Shown here: piece by piece, positions 33,101 to 42,370 of the stretch | Numbering within the stretch: position 1 is the stretch's first letter | Layout of the letters: every line of letters starts with the position of its first letter | Assembly: GCF_026586625.1 (NCBI RefSeq) | Contig: NZ_JAODIW010000006.1 | Coordinates: 1,153,061 to 1,217,060 of the forward strand | Direction of reading: 5' to 3' | Source of the DNA: Halobium salinum | Lineage (GTDB): Archaea > Halobacteriota > Halobacteria > Halobacteriales > Haloferacaceae | DNA: 64,000 nucleotides | Made by a program: the position numbers and the translations under genes | The notes under the pieces: model-generated | The model's database searches: none | Seen by the model: the letters and a program-made list of their open reading frames with translations, nothing else | Told to the model about the DNA's origin: nothing

Positions 33101-33808
33101 TCAGCGCGTCGCCTTCCGCCACGCCTTGCGGTCGACGCGGGCGCCGTCTATCTCCTCGGCCGACGCGTCGGTAGCGACCCAGACGAACTGGGCGGCGGCG
33201 TCCTCGGGGTCGTGGCCGTTCCCGCCGGTGAGGTCGGTGGCGACGAGACCGGGGTCGACGACGGTCACGACCTGCTCGCAGTCGACGGCGAACCCGCGGG
33301 CGACGGCCTCGGCGCCCGCCTTCGAGACGGCGTAGGCGCCCATTCCGGCTTTCGCCTCGTGGGCGACCGACCCGGAGGGGACGAGCACTCGCCCGTCGGC
33401 GGGCATGTGCGGGAGCGCCTCGCGAACCGTCGCGAACACGCCGCGGACGTTCGTCCGGAGGGCGTCGTCGAAGGCGCTGTAGGACTCTTCGTCCATGGGC
33501 ATCTCCCCCGGTGCGCCGTGGATGACGGCGGCGTTGGCGACGACGACGTCGACGCCGTTCCCGTCGCCGGCGCGGGCCGCGGTCTCCATCAGGCGCTCCG
33601 CGTCGAACTCGTCGCGGACGTCGGCGTGGACGCCCTGGACGGCGTCCGGCCCCGCGGCGACGTCCGCCGCGTCGTCGACGACGGCTGCCAGCGCCTCCTC
33701 GTCGCGGGCGCAGGCGACGACCGTCGCCCCTTCCGCCGCGAACGCTCGGACCAGCGCCGCTCCGATCCCTCGGCTCCCGCCGGTGACGACCACGGTCTGT
33801 CCGTTCAT
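33101..33808 (-). CDS. Short-chain dehydrogenase/reductase
   Basis: This 235-aa SDR is complete: TGGSRGIGAALV nucleotide loop, ADVRDEFDAERLM, NAAVIHG, NVRGVFATVREAL and the active-site YAVSK preceded by SGSVAHEA. The cofactor strand ends VVACARDEEAL, which suggests NADP. Substrate unknown. It is divergent from crtD, with 116 nt between start codons, but nothing ties it to carotenoid synthesis. Confidence 0.92.
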   Translation of the reverse strand: MNGQTVVVTGGSRGIGAALVRAFAAEGATVVACARDEEALAAVVDDAADVAAGPDAVQGVHADVRDEFDAERLMETAARAGDGNGVDVVVANAAVIHGAPGEMPMDEESYSAFDDALRTNVRGVFATVREALPHMPADGRVLVPSGSVAHEAKAGMGAYAVSKAGAEAVARGFAVDCEQVVTVVDPGLVATDLTGGNGHDPEDAAAQFVWVATDASAEEIDGARVDRKAWRKATR

Positions 33809-33894
33809 ACGGCGCCGTTGGGTCGTTCGGACCCTAAGCGTTCGCCAACCGGTACTCGAGCGGACGACGGTACCCGACAGGTCGGGTCAGTCGC

Positions 33895-33901
33895 TTTATA
33901 A
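33895..33901 (+). promoter_or_regulatory. TATA box of the carotenoid operon
   Basis: TTTATAA lies 24-30 nt before the crtD ATG at 33925, so transcription should begin at or next to the start codon, giving a leaderless mRNA. Confidence 0.6.
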
Positions 33902-33924
33902 TACGGACGCCCTTAGGTCACGAC

Positions 33925-35574
33925 ATGCGACCGGTCTCTGACCTCTCCTCGCTCTCGGGCCAGTCCGTCGTCGTCGTCGGCAGCGGCTTCGGCGGCCTCT
34001 CGACCGCCTGCTACCTCGCCGCCGCCGGCGCCGACGTGACCGTCCTCGAGAAGAACGAACAACTCGGCGGACGCGCCTCCCGCCTCGAGAAGGACGGGTT
34101 CCGCTTCGACATGGGCCCCTCCTGGTATCTCATGCCCGACGTGTTCGAGACGTTCTTCGGGCACTTCGGAAAGCGCCCCGAGGAGTACTACAGCCTCTCC
34201 AGACTCGACCCACACTACCGCATCTTCTTCAAGGACGGCGACCGGGTCGACATGGTCCCCGACCGGGAGACGAACCGGGAGACGTTCGAGGCGTACGAAC
34301 CCGGCGCCGGCGAGGCGTTCGAGGAGTACCTCGAGAAGTCCAAGCGCAACTACGAAATCGGCATGCGCCACTTCGTCTACGAGGACCGCTCGTCGGTGTC
34401 GGACTTCCTCGACCCCCGCCTCGCGAAGTACGCCTGGGGGTTGTCGCTCGTCGGGTCGATGCAGGACCACGTCGAGAACTACTTCGACCACCCGAAACTC
34501 CAGCAGATAATGCAGTACACCCTCGTCTTCCTCGGGGGCGCGCCGAACAACACGCCGGCGCTGTACAATCTGATGAGCCACGTCGACTTCGACCTCGGCG
34601 TCTACTACCCCGACGGCGGCATCGGCGCCGTCGTCGACGGCATCGTCGACCTCGCCCGCGAACTGGGCGTCACCTTCCACACCGGCGCCGAAGTGACCGA
34701 GATTCGCGGTCGGCGCGGCGGGTTCGTCGTCCGCACTGTCGGGGCCGACGACGCGGACGAGGCGGCCACGGGGAGCGTGGACACCGGCGTCGTGACCACC
34801 GAAGCCGGCGCGACCGAACCCGCCGAGACCGACGGCTCCGGCGTCGTATCCACCGACGCCGGGAGCGGCGCGGGCCGGGAGTTCTTTCCGGACCTCGTCG
34901 TCAGCGACGCCGACTACGCCCACACCGAGCAGGAACTGCTCGCGCCCGAGAAGCGCCAGTACGACGCCGACTACTGGGACTCGCGCACGTACGCGCCCTC
35001 CGCGTTCCTGCTGTACCTCGGTGTCGAGGGGGACGTCGAGGAGTTGGCCCACCACACGCTCGTCCTGCCGACCGACTGGGACGACCACTTCGAAACCATC
35101 TTCGACGACCCGGCGTGGCCCGACGACCCCGCCTACTACCTCTGTGTCCCCTCGAAGACCGACGACACGGTCGCCCCCGAGGGCCACAGCAACCTCTTCG
35201 CGCTCGTCCCCATCGCGGCCGGCTTGGAGGACACCCCCGAGATTCGCGCGGAGTACCGGGACCTCGTCCTCGACGATATCGCCGAGAACACCGGCGTCGA
35301 CCTCCGGGACCGAATCGTCATGGAGGAGACCTTCTGCGTGAACGACTTCGCCGACCGCTACAACAGCACGCAGGGGACCGCCCTCGGACTCGCTCACACG
35401 CTCCGACAGACCGCCCTCTTCCGCCCGCCCAACACCTCGGAGACCGTGCCCGGCCTCTACTTCACGGGGTCGTTCACGACGCCCGGTATCGGCGTCCCGA
35501 TGTGTCTCATCAGCGGACTGCTGACCGCCGAGAAGATGGGCGAACTGGAACGCGAGGCGAAGCGGTCGGCGTGA
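33925..35574 (+). CDS. crtD: Carotenoid 3,4-desaturase (CrtI/CrtD family)
   Basis: This 549-aa flavoprotein shows the FAD motif VVVGSGFGGLSTACYLA, then LEKNEQLGGRAS, the GPSWYLMPD carotenoid-desaturase segment, and a C-terminal LYFTGSFTTPGIGVPMCLISG. In haloarchaea the crtD-lyeJ-cruF cluster makes bacterioruberin, with CrtD introducing the 3,4 double bonds; phytoene desaturation itself is done by another CrtI. The downstream order fits CrtD rather than CrtI, but the sequence alone does not separate them. An acidic Thr/Glu/Asp insertion occurs near residues 275-310. Confidence 0.9.
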   Translation: MRPVSDLSSLSGQSVVVVGSGFGGLSTACYLAAAGADVTVLEKNEQLGGRASRLEKDGFRFDMGPSWYLMPDVFETFFGHFGKRPEEYYSLSRLDPHYRIFFKDGDRVDMVPDRETNRETFEAYEPGAGEAFEEYLEKSKRNYEIGMRHFVYEDRSSVSDFLDPRLAKYAWGLSLVGSMQDHVENYFDHPKLQQIMQYTLVFLGGAPNNTPALYNLMSHVDFDLGVYYPDGGIGAVVDGIVDLARELGVTFHTGAEVTEIRGRRGGFVVRTVGADDADEAATGSVDTGVVTTEAGATEPAETDGSGVVSTDAGSGAGREFFPDLVVSDADYAHTEQELLAPEKRQYDADYWDSRTYAPSAFLLYLGVEGDVEELAHHTLVLPTDWDDHFETIFDDPAWPDDPAYYLCVPSKTDDTVAPEGHSNLFALVPIAAGLEDTPEIRAEYRDLVLDDIAENTGVDLRDRIVMEETFCVNDFADRYNSTQGTALGLAHTLRQTALFRPPNTSETVPGLYFTGSFTTPGIGVPMCLISGLLTAEKMGELEREAKRSA

Positions 35575-35599
35575 CCGCAGCCGTGACTCGGAGGGAGCC

Positions 35600-36556
35600 G
35601 TGACCGAGAACGCCGACGGGCAGGGGCAGGGGCAGGGGGCGACCACCCGCGGCGAGGAGTCTCGCGAGTCGACGCCGCGCGAGTCGGCGGTGAACGCAAA
35701 CGGCGTCGCCGACCGAGGGCTCGCCGCCAGCGCCCGCTACCTCCTCACCCTCTCCAGACCGCGCTTCTGGTTCTACCTCGCCGGCCCCGTCGTCGTCGGG
35801 GTGACCTTCGGCGCCGGGTCGGTGGCGGAGCTGTTCGCCCCCGTCGCCCTCCTCCTGTTCGCGTACTTCCTCCTCCCGGCGAACGTCCTGTTGTACGGCG
35901 TCAACGACGTGTTCGACGCCGACGTGGACGCCGGGAACCCGAAGAAGGAGGGGCGGGAGGCGCGCTACCGGGGGAGCCGCGGGGTCGTCGCCGCGGTGAT
36001 TCTCTCCGGCCTGCTCGGCGTCGCACTCTTCCCCCTCACGGACCCGGCCGCGTGGCCGTGGCTCGCGGGGTTCTTCCTGCTCGCGGTCGAGTACAGCGCG
36101 CCGCCGTTCCGGTTCAAGACGACGCCGTTTCTCGACTCGCTGTCGAACGGACTGTACGTCCTGCCGGGCGTCGCCACCTACGCCGCGCTCGCGGGGTCGG
36201 CGCCCCCGATACTGGCCGTCGCCGGCGGCTGGCTCTGGACGATGGGGATGCACACGTTCTCCGCGATTCCGGACATCGAACCGGACCGCGAGGCCGGCAT
36301 CGAGACGACCGCGACGTACCTCGGGAAGTCCCACACCTACGCCTACTGCGCCGGCGTCTGGCTGCTGGCCGCGGGGGCGTTCGGCCTCGTCGACTACCGG
36401 CTCGGGGCGCTGCTGCTCGTCTACCCGCTGTTCGTCGTCGGCGTCGCCCGTTCCGACGTAGCCGTCTCCCGCGCCTACTGGTGGTTCCCGGCGCTGAACA
36501 CGCTGGTCGGGATGCTCATCACCCTCGGCGGGCTGTGGGGGCTGGTCCGTGGCTGA
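35600..36556 (+). CDS. lyeJ: Lycopene elongase/1,2-hydratase (UbiA family)
   Basis: This 318-aa UbiA-type prenyltransferase has about eight helices. The two Asp-rich motifs are NDVFDADVD (about 102-110) and DIEPDREAG. It adds C5 dimethylallyl units to lycopene with hydration, giving C50 precursors of bacterioruberin. The start is GTG 35600, preceded by GGAGG with 5-nt spacing. A hydrophilic ~40-residue N-terminal tail precedes RYLLTLSRPRFWFYLAGP. It overlaps cruF by 8 nt. Confidence 0.9.
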   Translation: MTENADGQGQGQGATTRGEESRESTPRESAVNANGVADRGLAASARYLLTLSRPRFWFYLAGPVVVGVTFGAGSVAELFAPVALLLFAYFLLPANVLLYGVNDVFDADVDAGNPKKEGREARYRGSRGVVAAVILSGLLGVALFPLTDPAAWPWLAGFFLLAVEYSAPPFRFKTTPFLDSLSNGLYVLPGVATYAALAGSAPPILAVAGGWLWTMGMHTFSAIPDIEPDREAGIETTATYLGKSHTYAYCAGVWLLAAGAFGLVDYRLGALLLVYPLFVVGVARSDVAVSRAYWWFPALNTLVGMLITLGGLWGLVRG

Positions 36557-37436
36557 CGGCGAGACCTCGTCGGGCCGCTCGCTCGGCGGGCTCAGAGAGC
36601 GGCTCCCCTCGGACCGCTTCGAGGCCGAGCGCCTCGCCGACGACCTCGTCCGCGAGCACCGCTTCGAAATCGCGGTCGTCTTCCCGCTCGTCGGCGCCGT
36701 CCTCCTGCTCGCGAGCGCCGAGGGGCTCCTCCCGGAGCCGCTCGCGTTCAACCCGTGGCTCGTGCTCTCGGGCGTGCTCGTCATGCGTTCACCCCTGCTG
36801 GCGGGAGTGTTCCCGCTCATGACCCGGCGGGCGACGGCGGGCGTGCTCGCGCTCTGTGGCTACGCCTACGCGGTGGAGTACGTCGGCATCCAGACGGGGT
36901 TCCCCTACGGCGAGTTCTACTACGGCGTCGACCTCGGGCCGACCGTCGGCGGGGTGCCGCTGGGACTCCCCGTGTTCTTCCTGCCGCTGGTGATGAACGC
37001 CTATCTGCTCTGTCTGCTGCTGCTCGGCCCGAGCGCGGACAGCAGAGCGCGCCGGCTCGTGAGCGTGATTCTCGTCGTGCTCCTGATGGACGTGGTGCTC
37101 GACCCCGGCGCCGTCGCGCTCGGCTTCTGGGTGTACCCGAACGGCGGGGCGTTCTACGGCGTTCCCCTCTCTAACTACGCCGGCTGGGTCGTCTCCGCGA
37201 CGCTCACCGTCTTCGTCATGGACGCCGCCTTCGACCACGCCGCCCTCCGCGCCCGACTGGAGCGCTGTGCGTTCATGCTCGACGACCTCGTGAGCTTCGT
37301 CATCCTCTGGGGCGGCGTCAACGCCGTCTACGGCAACTGGATTCCCGTCCTCGTCGCCGTCGGCCTCGGAGCCGGACTGCTCCGGACGGAGCGCTTCGAC
37401 GCCGACCTCCTCGGTGCGGTCGGCGTCGGCCGCTGA
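36549..37436 (+). CDS. cruF: Bisanhydrobacterioruberin hydratase CruF
   Basis: This 295-aa membrane protein (carotenoid biosynthesis protein, DUF422 type) has about seven helices. Family landmarks are YAVEYVGIQTGFPYGEFYYG, LGLPVFFLPLVM, DVVLDPGAVALGFWVYPNGG and FYGVPLSNYAGW. CruF hydrates the end groups of bisanhydrobacterioruberin to give bacterioruberin, the red membrane pigment. GTG start at 36549 inside the end of lyeJ. It converges with crtB. Confidence 0.9.
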   Translation: MADGETSSGRSLGGLRERLPSDRFEAERLADDLVREHRFEIAVVFPLVGAVLLLASAEGLLPEPLAFNPWLVLSGVLVMRSPLLAGVFPLMTRRATAGVLALCGYAYAVEYVGIQTGFPYGEFYYGVDLGPTVGGVPLGLPVFFLPLVMNAYLLCLLLLGPSADSRARRLVSVILVVLLMDVVLDPGAVALGFWVYPNGGAFYGVPLSNYAGWVVSATLTVFVMDAAFDHAALRARLERCAFMLDDLVSFVILWGGVNAVYGNWIPVLVAVGLGAGLLRTERFDADLLGAVGVGR

Positions 37437-37484
37437 GGTCGACACCACCGCTCCACCGACGCCACCGCTCCGTCGTGACCGCGG

Positions 37485-38471
37485 CTACTGCGTCGGGAGC
37501 CCCTCGGTGTGGTCCACTTCCGGCACCCGGTCGTCCGAGCGCACGGCGCTCACCCGCTCGAACACGGTCGTCGGGTCCGAGGAGAGCGCCCAGTGCATCC
37601 GGGTGCGAGCCAGCGCGGCGACCATCCGCAGGCGGCCGAGTTGGGGGGTAGCACTCACCACGTCGTACCCCCGCTTTCTGATGAGGCGGTGGTGTTCGGC
37701 GTACAGCACCGCCGAGAGCAACACGGCGAACTGGCAGTCCTCCGGGAGGTACTGGATACCGGCGACGCCGTCCCGGTACAGCCCCTCGGCGCGCCGGAGC
37801 TCTGTCCGAACCGCGCCGGCGACCCGGTCGTCGAACTCCAGCCGGCGAACCTGTTCGGGGTCGACGCCGTGGGCGTGCAGGGTCTCCTCGGGGAGGTAGA
37901 CCCGGTCCCGGTCGACCACGTCCTCGCGCACGTCGCGCACGAAGTTCGTGAGCTGAAACGCCTCGCCGAGGGCGGTGGCGTGCGGGAGCGCTCGGTCGGG
38001 GTTCTCGGGCTCCATGATGGCGACCATCATCCGGCCGACGGCGGCCGCCGAGCCGTCCATGTAGGCCTCCAACTCCTCGTAGGTCGCGTAGCGGTCCGTG
38101 TCGATGTCGGACAGCATGGCGTCGACGAACACGTTCACGTCGTCGTCGGCGATGCCGTACCGTTCCCGGAGTTCGGAGAACGCCCGGAGCACCGGGTCGG
38201 CGCTCGGAGGCGACCACTCGCTGTCGCCGGAGTCGTTCGTCTCCTGTCGGCCCAGCGCCTCCGCTCGGAGCCGTTCGAGGCGCTCGCGCTGTTCCTCCGG
38301 GGGAGCGGTCTCGGCGGCGTCGACGACCTCGTCGGCGAGCCGGAAGAACGCGTACAGCACGTACGTCGGGTGACGCACCCGCTCGGGGAGGAGGCGGGTC
38401 GCGAAGTGGAACGTCTTCCCGGTTCGTCGTTGTATCGCCTTGCTCCGGGCGACCTCGTCGTCGCTCACCAT
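37485..38471 (-). CDS. crtB: Phytoene synthase
   Basis: This 328-aa squalene/phytoene synthase carries both Asp-rich motifs: FFRLADEVVDA (about 42-52) and NFVRDVREDVVDRDRVYLP (about 180-198). It condenses two GGPP into phytoene. It lies tail to tail with cruF and supplies the pathway completed by the operon on the other strand. A disordered acidic stretch around residues 73-92 is typical of haloarchaeal forms. ATG at 38471. Confidence 0.95.
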   Translation of the reverse strand: MVSDDEVARSKAIQRRTGKTFHFATRLLPERVRHPTYVLYAFFRLADEVVDAAETAPPEEQRERLERLRAEALGRQETNDSGDSEWSPPSADPVLRAFSELRERYGIADDDVNVFVDAMLSDIDTDRYATYEELEAYMDGSAAAVGRMMVAIMEPENPDRALPHATALGEAFQLTNFVRDVREDVVDRDRVYLPEETLHAHGVDPEQVRRLEFDDRVAGAVRTELRRAEGLYRDGVAGIQYLPEDCQFAVLLSAVLYAEHHRLIRKRGYDVVSATPQLGRLRMVAALARTRMHWALSSDPTTVFERVSAVRSDDRVPEVDHTEGLPTQ

Positions 38472-38618
38472 GACGGGTGGAGGTGGGGGGCTCGACGGGC
38501 TCCCGTCCGTCCGGTGCTACGTGTCGGGCGGCTCATCACTCTCGTAAGCTAGGGCCGGACCTGACATAACAGTTCGTGCGCCGGCCGTCGTGACTGCGGT
38601 TCCGTCGCCTCGAGACGG

Positions 38619-38756
38619 TCAGTAGAACGTGTCCGCGCAGTCGAAGACGACGCCGTGCTGCGGGCAGACGTACTTGCAGTGGCGGTGGTACATCGGCTCG
38701 CCACACATCGGGCAGGGGCGACCGCCGTGGTCGACCGTCTCCGTCTCCTCGCTCAC
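38619..38756 (-). CDS. CPxCG-type small zinc finger protein, 45 aa
   Basis: The frame from GTG 38756 to stop 38619 encodes a 45-aa protein with two zinc-ligand sets: CPMCGEPMYHRHCKYVC and CPQHGVVFDC. Such CPxCG-type microproteins are numerous in haloarchaea and some affect growth, motility or biofilm formation. Spacing after a promoter-like gap and codon bias support it. An ATG start is not available; GTG is the only reasonable start. Confidence 0.75.
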   Translation of the reverse strand: MSEETETVDHGGRPCPMCGEPMYHRHCKYVCPQHGVVFDCADTFY

Positions 38757-38949
38757 GCTCGGTTCTCGGCGCCGGGGCGGCTAAGCGTTTTCCTCCGGGG
38801 AGCGCGCCCGAACCACTCGCGGGGCGCTCGACTGGCTGACCACCCGTGCGACGCCGAGTCCCGACGTTCGAGAACCGGCGGGCGCAGGGGACGATAGCCG
38901 TCAGCCTCGCCGGTGACGACCCCGACCAGCTACCCGTTGGGGTGGACTT

Positions 38950-39062
38950 CCGAAGGGGCTGGGTGCTGGACGAAACACGGGGAAGCAAGCACCGCAACCG
39001 CGAGCGAGGCGAGCGGTGGGGAGCGCAGCGACCCGCGCGAGTTCAGCACCCGGGGGCTTCGG
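38950..39062. repeat. 113-bp element bounded by an imperfect 19-bp inverted repeat
   Basis: CCGAAGGGGCTGGGTGCTG (38950-38968) faces CAGCACCCGGGGGCTTCGG (39044-39062), with 14 of 19 positions paired. The interior is purine-biased with GAGCGAGGCGAGCGG and GGAGCGCAGCGACC. It sits in the 38757-39152 gap, where no gene is seen. It resembles a small nonautonomous or REP-like element. Confidence 0.5.
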
Positions 39063-39152
39063 TACGCTACGAGACCGCCACGGCGCTCACGAAGACGAGA
39101 ACAGCGGAGAGAAGAGCCGCAGAAAGGTCACAGCAGACGCGAACTGCTCAGA

Positions 39153-42100
39153 CTAGCACTCGGACCAGCCGCAGGACTCGCAGGTCTTGCACCCTTCCGA
39201 GAAGTAGAGGCTCATCGAGCCACACTCGGGGCACTCCGGACTCTCACCCTTCGCGAGCAGTTCGTCGGTCGCGTCTTCGAAGTCCTCGGCCGAGGGGCCG
39301 TCGTCGGGCGTGGCGGCGTCCACGCTGGCGTCCGTATCGACCGCCGAGGCGTCGACCGCGGCGCCGCCGTCGGTCTCCGAGGCCGAGGCGTCACTCGTCT
39401 CACCCTCGACTTCGGTCAGACTCTGCTGTTTGGGGTACGGCTTGTCGATCTCGTCGTCGAGGTAGCGGCGCATCGCCGTACCGATGGCGTCCGGGATGGA
39501 GTTTATCTGCTCGCCCTTGTCCCAGGCGACCTTCGGACTGCGGGTGCCCTTCAGCTCGTCGACGATTTCCTCGGGGTCGACGCCCGAGCGCAGGGCCGTC
39601 GAGATGACCTTCGCCAGTGCCTCGGTGAAGGAGTTGGTGAACCCGCCGGAGTGGCCGATGTTCGCGAACAGTTCGAACGGACGACCGTTCTCGTCCTCGT
39701 TGATGCTCACGTACACCTTGCCGTAGCCGGTGTCGATGCGCTGGGTGACGCCGTGGAGCACGTCCGGACGCGCCTGCTTCTCGGCGTACTCGGGTTCGAC
39801 GCCCTCCATCAGCTCGGCCACGTCGGTCTGGAGCTGGGCGCGGACCTCCTCGCTGTCGAGGAACCCTTCGAGCCCGCCGAAGACGGCCTGAATCTGCTCG
39901 ACGATGGCCTCGGCGGCCTCCTCGTCGTCGGCGAACTCGGCGTTGTCGGCGCGCGTCGTCAGCACCTGTTTCGAGCGGGTGCCGTCGCGGTAGACGGTGA
40001 CGCCCTTCCCGCCGTTGTCGTAGATGTAGCGGTACACCTCGTCCATGTCCTCGGCCGAGGCGGAGTTCGGGAAGTTGCAGGTCTTCGAGATGGCGGAGTC
40101 GACGCCCTCCTGGCAGGCACACTGCACCGACGCGTGTTCGATGCCGGAGAGGTCGCCGGTGACGACGAACAGTTCGCCGATGGCGTCCGGAACGGTGTCG
40201 AGCCCCTCGACGCCGTCGAAGCGGTTGGTCGCCATCTGCTCCTGGGCCTCCTCCTTCACGGCGTCGACGTCGACGTCGTTGGCCTCCAGGGTGCGCAGGA
40301 AGTAGTCGTCGAACTCGACGAGCATCTCGTCGCCCTGCACGTCGTCGGAGACGTTCTTGTAGTAGGCGACGTTGTAGATGGGCTCGCAGCCGCCGGTCGT
40401 GTTGCCGACCATCGAGGTGGTGCCGGTCGGCGCGATGGTCGTCGTGTTGTGGTTGCGAACCGGGTACCCCTCGGCCCAGTCGTCCGCGGACTCGCCGGTC
40501 TGCTTCTCGAACCACTCGCGGTACTCGGTCGGGTTCGCGTACTTCGAGTGGCCCCAGTCCTCGAAGGAGCCGCGCTCCTCGGCGAGTTCGTGGGAGGCCG
40601 CCTTCGACCCGTGGTTGATGTGGGTCATGAGCTGTCGGGCGACCTCGTTGCCGGCGTCGGAGCCGTAGCGCACGCCGAGCTGGATGTAGAGCTGGGCGAG
40701 CCCCATGACGCCGAGGCCGATTTTTCGCATCTCGCGGACCTTCTGTTCGATTTCGGGCACCGGGAAGTCCGACATCGTGACGACGTTCTCCAGGAACCGG
40801 GTGCCGTACTCGATACGGTGGTCGAACTCGTCCCAGTCGATGGCGTCGCCGAGGAACGCCGCGACGGCCGCTTCGTGGGAGTCGTACTCGTCGCCGTGCT
40901 CCTCGTGCCAGACGCGCCAGTCGGGCGCGTCGAGGGCGGCGAGCGTCGAGAGGTTGATGTGGCCGAGGTTACAGGCCTCGTACTCCTCCAGGGGTTGCTC
41001 GCCGCAGGGGTTCGTCGCGAGAATCTGGTGGTCGGGGTGCTCCTCCACGTCGAAGGAGTGTTCCTTGTTGACGCGCTCGAGGTAGATGACGCCCGGTTCG
41101 CCGTTCTCGTGGGCACCACTCACCATGTGGTCCCAGATTTCCGTCGCAGGGACCGACAACACCTCGCCGACCTCGACGTGCTCGCCGAGGCCGAACATCT
41201 CGTACAGCTCCTTCGTCTGGGGCGTGGCGACGTGGGGCTCCTCCGTGCGTGGGTTCGTGAAGACGAACTCCTCGTCCGCGTAGAGGGCGTCCATGAAGTC
41301 GTCGGTGACGCCGACGGAGATGTTGAAGTTCGAGAGGTGACCCTCGACGGCGTTGCGGAGGTGCTTCGGGACGCGCCCCTCCTCGTCGATGAGCTCGCGG
41401 GCCTCCTCCAGCGCGTCGGCGAAGGAGGTGTGGGTGTAGTCGTCGGGGTCGTTCAGCCGCAGCGAGTGTGCCAGCGAGACGTCCTTGTTTTTCGCGTGGA
41501 TGAACTGGATGACGTCCGGGTGCGAGACGCGCATGACGCCCATCTGGGCGCCGCGGCGGGCGCCGCCCTGCGCGATGGTCTCGCACATCTGGTCGTACGT
41601 GCGCATGAACGTGATAGGCCCCGAGGCGATGCCGCCGGTCGAGCCGACCGCGTCGCCGTACGGGCGGAGCTTCCAGAAGGCGTACCCCATCCCGCCGCCG
41701 GACTGGAACACTTCCGCGGCCTCCTGCATCGTCTCGTGGATGTCGGTGATGTCGTCCTCGGGGGAGTCGACGAAGCAGGCCGAGAGCTGCTGGAGTTCGT
41801 CGCCCGCGTTCATCAGCGTCGGCGAGTTCGGCATGAACGACAGCGACTCCATCGATTCGCGGAACTCGTCGCGCACGTCCTCGACGTGGCTCCGAATCTC
41901 CTCGGGGAGCTCGGGGACGACGGTGTCGTAGGAGAACTTCGAGACGTTGTACACCGTCAACTGGGTCTCGGCGTCGTCGCCGACGGAGACGCCCTTGCCG
42001 AACACCTCGGCCGCGAGTTCGTCGCGGCGCGGGTGGTCGGGCTTGAGCTGGTCAGGCGTCACCGTGACCTCGACGTCCCGTTTCTCGGCCTCGTAGACGG

Positions 42101-42305
42101 CCTCCGCGAGCGAGATGTTCTTCGCGACGCGGACGAACAGCTCCTCCTGCGTCTCGATGAGTTCGCCGTCCGCGTCCTTGCGGAGGTAGCGGGCCGGCAG
42201 GATGTTCTGGTACGCGTTGCCGGTCATCCGCGCTTCGAGCGTGTCGCCCTCGGTCCGCTTGATGGGCAGACGAATCTCGTCGGCGTCGACCTCGGACCGG
42301 CTCAC
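39153..42305 (-). CDS. nrdJ: Adenosylcobalamin-dependent (class II) ribonucleotide reductase
   Basis: This 1050-aa class II reductase makes deoxyribonucleotides. It shows the family start LPIKRTEGDTLEARMTGNAY, the substrate-site Cys in LSACFVDSP, ATNPCGEQPLEEYEACNLG and PTGTTSMVGNTTGGCEPIYN, and a Cys-rich tail (CPECGSMSLYF, then CKTCESCGW) that relays electrons. A Ser/Asp/Ala-rich linker (about 960-1015) precedes the tail. The start is GTG 42305: the LPIK segment must be included and no ATG precedes it reasonably. The GTG overlaps the stop of a 22-aa ORF. Confidence 0.95.
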   Translation of the reverse strand: MSRSEVDADEIRLPIKRTEGDTLEARMTGNAYQNILPARYLRKDADGELIETQEELFVRVAKNISLAEAVYEAEKRDVEVTVTPDQLKPDHPRRDELAAEVFGKGVSVGDDAETQLTVYNVSKFSYDTVVPELPEEIRSHVEDVRDEFRESMESLSFMPNSPTLMNAGDELQQLSACFVDSPEDDITDIHETMQEAAEVFQSGGGMGYAFWKLRPYGDAVGSTGGIASGPITFMRTYDQMCETIAQGGARRGAQMGVMRVSHPDVIQFIHAKNKDVSLAHSLRLNDPDDYTHTSFADALEEARELIDEEGRVPKHLRNAVEGHLSNFNISVGVTDDFMDALYADEEFVFTNPRTEEPHVATPQTKELYEMFGLGEHVEVGEVLSVPATEIWDHMVSGAHENGEPGVIYLERVNKEHSFDVEEHPDHQILATNPCGEQPLEEYEACNLGHINLSTLAALDAPDWRVWHEEHGDEYDSHEAAVAAFLGDAIDWDEFDHRIEYGTRFLENVVTMSDFPVPEIEQKVREMRKIGLGVMGLAQLYIQLGVRYGSDAGNEVARQLMTHINHGSKAASHELAEERGSFEDWGHSKYANPTEYREWFEKQTGESADDWAEGYPVRNHNTTTIAPTGTTSMVGNTTGGCEPIYNVAYYKNVSDDVQGDEMLVEFDDYFLRTLEANDVDVDAVKEEAQEQMATNRFDGVEGLDTVPDAIGELFVVTGDLSGIEHASVQCACQEGVDSAISKTCNFPNSASAEDMDEVYRYIYDNGGKGVTVYRDGTRSKQVLTTRADNAEFADDEEAAEAIVEQIQAVFGGLEGFLDSEEVRAQLQTDVAELMEGVEPEYAEKQARPDVLHGVTQRIDTGYGKVYVSINEDENGRPFELFANIGHSGGFTNSFTEALAKVISTALRSGVDPEEIVDELKGTRSPKVAWDKGEQINSIPDAIGTAMRRYLDDEIDKPYPKQQSLTEVEGETSDASASETDGGAAVDASAVDTDASVDAATPDDGPSAEDFEDATDELLAKGESPECPECGSMSLYFSEGCKTCESCGWSEC

Positions 42306-42370
42306 GCCGACCACCCCGACTCGCCGTCGCGGAGCGCCCCGCGGACCGCCGCGTCGAACTCGCCGTTCAT
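42302..42370 (-). CDS. Short leader ORF coupled to nrdJ (22 aa)
   Basis: The frame ATG 42370 to TGA 42302 encodes MNGEFDAAVRGALRDGESGW plus two residues. Its stop overlaps the nrdJ GTG (GTGA). GGAGG lies 12 nt before the ATG. It may be a coupling leader that loads ribosomes on nrdJ, or a small haloarchaeal protein. Its upstream extension (to 42697) has no protein character. Confidence 0.5.
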   Translation of the reverse strand: MNGEFDAAVRGALRDGESGWSA

